A stretch of DNA of 64,000 nucleotides from Rhynchopus sp. YZ270_cl-10 (Eukaryota; Euglenozoa; Diplonemea; Diplonemida; Diplonemidae). Positions 61,196 through 64,000 of the stretch are shown here, one piece after another. The notes below the pieces were generated by a model that was not told where the DNA came from, searched no databases, and saw nothing but the letters and a program-made list of their open reading frames with translations. The number at the start of each line of letters is the position of its first letter. Positions within the stretch are counted from its first letter, which is position 1. The position numbers and the translations under genes were made by a program. The stretch lies in assembly GCA_964035575.1 (NCBI GenBank), contig OZ037917.1, positions 930,001 to 994,000 on the forward strand, written 5' to 3'.

Positions 61196-64000
61196 TTTTT
61201 TTTTTTGTTTTTGTTTTTGCTTCTGTTTTTTTTTTTTTTTTTTTTATAATTTTGTTTCTTATTTTGATAAGGTAGGTTTAAAAAAAGTCATCACGCCGGT
61301 GTCACATCAGTGACTCAATGGCGCATGAGTGATTCAATTTCATCGTCCAGATATCCAGCCTCGCAAAGGAAGCGGAGCACGTCTGCCTCATAGCGCTGCA
61401 TCAGCTGCCCCAGGTTCGTTGTAGGGAGGCTGGAGCGTGGGGTTGCGGGGTTGCTGCACCGGGAGAAGATGTGGCGGAGCGAAGCCTCTTCAGAGCAACG
61501 TGGGCAGTACGCCGTCCTGTCCGGGTGCAGCTTGTTGTAGACGAGTGGGTGGCGTTCCACTCGGAGGTTGCGGATGGTCGTCGCACCCAGCCGCGTGAGG
61601 TGCGGTGTACGCAGCGCAGGTCGGTGCAGAGCGGTGGTGGATCCACTCTTGTAGGAGTAGATGCTGTTCTCAGCCGGTGTGGGCTCGCGGCTGAGGGCAC
61701 GTCGCTTCACGCACGCGCGGATGCTCGCAAGGCTGATCCGCTCGTGGTTCGCAGGGCTGCCGTTCGCACGGCTAGCGAGCTTGTCGGCTGCCTCATTGAC
61801 TAGCACCCCCACGTGGGAGGGGATGTAGTGCAGGTGGAGTTTGTACCCTTCACGGGCACGTGAGTGTAGGAGACGCCAGAGTCGGTGCAGCGTGTCCTCG
61901 TGCACCCCGCATGGGCCACTCTCCAGCGCCATCAGTGCGGACTGTGAGTCCGTGAGCAGGAGCACTTCTGCGGGTGCGTCCCAGGTCGTGATGCCTTCCA
62001 AGCCAAGGCAGATTGCCACCAGCTCAGCCTGGTAACTGGAGCTCACTGTGCCCGCTCCGGTTTGCAGCTCCTTGCTGTGTGAGTGTAGTCGATCCCCCGC
62101 GTAGAACACGGCGCCAGCGCCACCCCGTTGATGCACAGGTGGGTTTGGGTTAGCGGCAGTCACGCGCTGGGACACGTCTAGGCACGACCCGTCGGTGTAG
62201 ACGTGCACGTCGTAGTGGGGTAGAGCGGCGAGGGTCTCTTCCGCCCGCAGTAGCATGATGTCAGCCGGCATTCCGCTGCTCTTGTTGATGCCCGGTATGG
62301 TTGGGGTGATCCGCAGAGACTGCGAGAGCTCCTCCCATTCCCAGGGACATACAGGGTCGTGTTCACACAGCAATGCACGTCCACTGTGCCTGTACGCCTT
62401 AGAGTCGTCGATGGTGTCGGTAGCCTCTGAAAGCCAGGTGCGGCCAGGTGGTTTGGTGGTGGAGAGTGCGGCAGCATGCCCAGGTGAGTCGGGCAGTCGC
62501 ATGAATTTCTCGTAGTCGTTGGCAGCTACACGCCGGAGGTGGCACGCAATGGTCTGTAGGTGGGCCTCCCACAGCACGTCCTGTCCGTGCGTCATGTAGT
62601 CGCACCCCGTAATTGCCTTCGCTGCCTTCCGGTGGAGCTTTTCGAGGGTGTCGATGTGAGTCGCGGAGAGTCTGCTGCCGTAGACACTAGCGGCGTACGT
62701 GATCGTGGGGTAGACGTAGCTCAGGTAGGCAGCTCGTAGCGTGTGTGCGTCGCAGCCCCAGTCGGTCCCTGCTAGGCTGTGCAGAATCGACATCCGGCAG
62801 GAAAAGCGCTCCACGACCATGTCGAAGTGTGCTTTCATGTCGCCCGAGCGATCCAAAATGAGACCTAGGTATCGTGGGTGGAGGTCACGTTTGAGGAGTG
62901 ACCCGTCGAGGAAGTGAATGGACAGTTCGTCTTCTCTTTGTAGTTTGTCCCGTACCTGTTGCAGCTTGACGGGGTCTTTTGGGAAGCGTGTGGGTGCTGA
63001 TACAGGCATCCAGGTTGTCTTGCTGGCGGATAGGCGGATGTTGGCACCTCCAGTGAACCCCTCCACCTCACTGAACACTGTCTGTGCAAGAGCCACCGCA
63101 TCCTCCATCGTTGTACCCGTCACAAGTATTGCAACGTCGTCGGCGAAGAGTGCAGGTATCACGTCGTCGCCGTGTCGGCTGAGCTGTATCGCTAGGTCGT
63201 CCATCACCAGGTTGAAGAGCAATGGAGCAAGGACGGTACCTTGCGGCACTCCGTCCTCGGAGATGTAGGGGTCGCTCAGATGGCCCTGCACCGACACCCG
63301 CGAGACTCTGTTGGTGAGATAGTTTGTCACCCAGTTAATGTACCTAGGTGGGAAGCCCATCTCGTGCATCTTCTTGAGGATACGTTTTCTGCAGACACGG
63401 TCGAACGCCTTTTCCATATCGCAGGTGAGGAGTACCCCGTATCTTTTGTTGTTGCATGTGTTGTGCATGCTTTGCACTATCAGCTGCAGCTGGTCGGATG
63501 TCGAACGGAGGGATCGGAATCCAGCCTGGGCCGAGTGGAGGTTGTTCACTGAAGAGTTTGGCTGGCTCATCAGTTGGTGCATACGTCGTTTTACCAGTTT
63601 CTCCATCACCTTCGACACACTGCTGGTGAGAGAGATCGGGCGATACGACGCGGGGTCAGTCATGTCTTTCCCTTTTTTGTGCAGTGGGATCACCGTTGCT
63701 GTCGTCCATGCCTCCGGGAGAACTGCCGTCGTCCAGGAGAGGTTGCACACATGTAGGAGGGCTCGCAGTGCTCCTTCACCAAGGTGTTGGAGCCATTCGT
63801 TGTGGACCCCGTCTGGGCCAGTGGACTTCTTCTTCTTGAGCTCTCCAATGCAGGTTTTCAGCTCTGCGAGGGTGAAAATGTCTTCTGCAGGTGTTGTCGC
63901 GTTCACGCTGCGGATTTTGTGCCGTTGGGGCTTCGTTGTGAGGGGTGTGCCTCTGTTCACTGTCGCCAAGTGCTCCGCCATGTAGTTGGCCTTCTCGCGG
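61196..64000 (-). mobile_element. Non-LTR retrotransposon (LINE), 3' part, RNase H-bearing clade
   Basis: Runs from beyond the right edge to an A-rich tail at about 61196-61260, with a 3' UTR under 100 bp. The coding part (61315-64000) has reverse transcriptase, RNase H and a C-terminal CCHC motif. This order is typical of I/Ingi/R1-type LINEs; Ingi and L1Tc elements with RNase H are known from trypanosomatids. The frame is uninterrupted in the visible part, suggesting recent insertion. The endonuclease region would be upstream, outside the window. Confidence 0.9.
61315..64000 (-). CDS. LINE polyprotein: reverse transcriptase, RNase H, CCHC zinc motif (5' end outside window)
   Basis: 894 or more codons open, with no in-frame start needed at 63981 because the frame continues to the window edge (REKANY before the first Met). 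Counting from that Met, reverse transcriptase motifs are KKKKSTGPDGV (47-57), PLHKKGK and YRPISL (99-118), LTCDMEKAFDR (185-195), GVPQGTVLAPLLFN (244-257) and the catalytic FADD (279-282). RNase H has YTDGS (D597), QAELVAI (E653), LLTDSQSA (D678) and NEAADKL (D733), so all four acidic residues are present. The C-terminal CPRCSEEASLRHIFSRC is the zinc motif common to such elements. It acts in target-primed reverse transcription. It appears intact where seen and may be active. Confidence 0.95.
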   Translation of the reverse strand, partial: REKANYMAEHLATVNRGTPLTTKPQRHKIRSVNATTPAEDIFTLAELKTCIGELKKKKSTGPDGVHNEWLQHLGEGALRALLHVCNLSWTTAVLPEAWTTATVIPLHKKGKDMTDPASYRPISLTSSVSKVMEKLVKRRMHQLMSQPNSSVNNLHSAQAGFRSLRSTSDQLQLIVQSMHNTCNNKRYGVLLTCDMEKAFDRVCRKRILKKMHEMGFPPRYINWVTNYLTNRVSRVSVQGHLSDPYISEDGVPQGTVLAPLLFNLVMDDLAIQLSRHGDDVIPALFADDVAILVTGTTMEDAVALAQTVFSEVEGFTGGANIRLSASKTTWMPVSAPTRFPKDPVKLQQVRDKLQREDELSIHFLDGSLLKRDLHPRYLGLILDRSGDMKAHFDMVVERFSCRMSILHSLAGTDWGCDAHTLRAAYLSYVYPTITYAASVYGSRLSATHIDTLEKLHRKAAKAITGCDYMTHGQDVLWEAHLQTIACHLRRVAANDYEKFMRLPDSPGHAAALSTTKPPGRTWLSEATDTIDDSKAYRHSGRALLCEHDPVCPWEWEELSQSLRITPTIPGINKSSGMPADIMLLRAEETLAALPHYDVHVYTDGSCLDVSQRVTAANPNPPVHQRGGAGAVFYAGDRLHSHSKELQTGAGTVSSSYQAELVAICLGLEGITTWDAPAEVLLLTDSQSALMALESGPCGVHEDTLHRLWRLLHSRAREGYKLHLHYIPSHVGVLVNEAADKLASRANGSPANHERISLASIRACVKRRALSREPTPAENSIYSYKSGSTTALHRPALRTPHLTRLGATTIRNLRVERHPLVYNKLHPDRTAYCPRCSEEASLRHIFSRCSNPATPRSSLPTTNLGQLMQRYEADVLRFLCEAGYLDDEIESLMRH

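Overview
This is a eukaryotic nuclear window, most likely from a euglenozoan and probably a diplonemid. The strongest marker is a 92-residue gene at 50496-50774 that I recognise as KMP-11, a protein known mainly from kinetoplastids and relatives. Supporting signs are that every gene I can support (11 protein genes, one tRNA and a LINE) lies on the minus strand, and that nearly every start codon follows a pyrimidine-rich YAG acceptor by only 4-47 bases, as expected for spliced-leader trans-splicing of polycistronic transcripts. Several genes also have conventional cis introns with GTATGY donors, which kinetoplastids almost entirely lack. The genus is inference.

Layout: 1-2603, a multi-exon gene for a CID-like (RNA polymerase II CTD-interacting) protein running off the left edge, with a possible terminal exon of the gene upstream at 2649-2750. 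2751-12310, about 9.5 kb of repeats holding a tRNA-Gln(CUG) at 10045-10115. 12311-16066, a large secreted or membrane protein with a LamG-like ectodomain, a Thr/Pro stalk and several membrane passes. 16562-18253, a disordered protein with a CUE-like segment. 18254-39825, a 21-kb gene desert. 39826-42136, a three-exon CCCH zinc finger/SAM/poly-Gln RNA-binding protein. 42420-44370, a nest of terminal-inverted-repeat elements and giant hairpins. 44441-61000, a gene-rich block: small one-pass membrane protein, Cys-rich repeat protein, KMP-11, 6-phosphogluconolactonase, membrane J-protein, EFHC1/Rib72 axonemal protein, and two tandem ribosomal protein eS10 genes. 61196-64000, the 3' part of a non-LTR retrotransposon (LINE) with reverse transcriptase and RNase H.

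The genes share no single pathway. They are typical housekeeping (translation, pentose phosphate pathway), flagellar/cortical (EFHC1, KMP-11), RNA-regulatory and surface functions placed on one strand, consistent with a directional gene cluster.

The most unusual content is the non-coding part. At least eight families of short dispersed repeats (about 30-125 bp) recur in intergenic DNA and introns. Every copy I found reads in the plus direction, antisense to all genes. Four families share the hairpin core GCCTCTCGTG. Around them are many inverted-repeat elements whose interiors are short tandem arrays, and two elements with different termini share the same internal module. The second standout is that both eS10 copies encode a C-terminal CCHC zinc knuckle.
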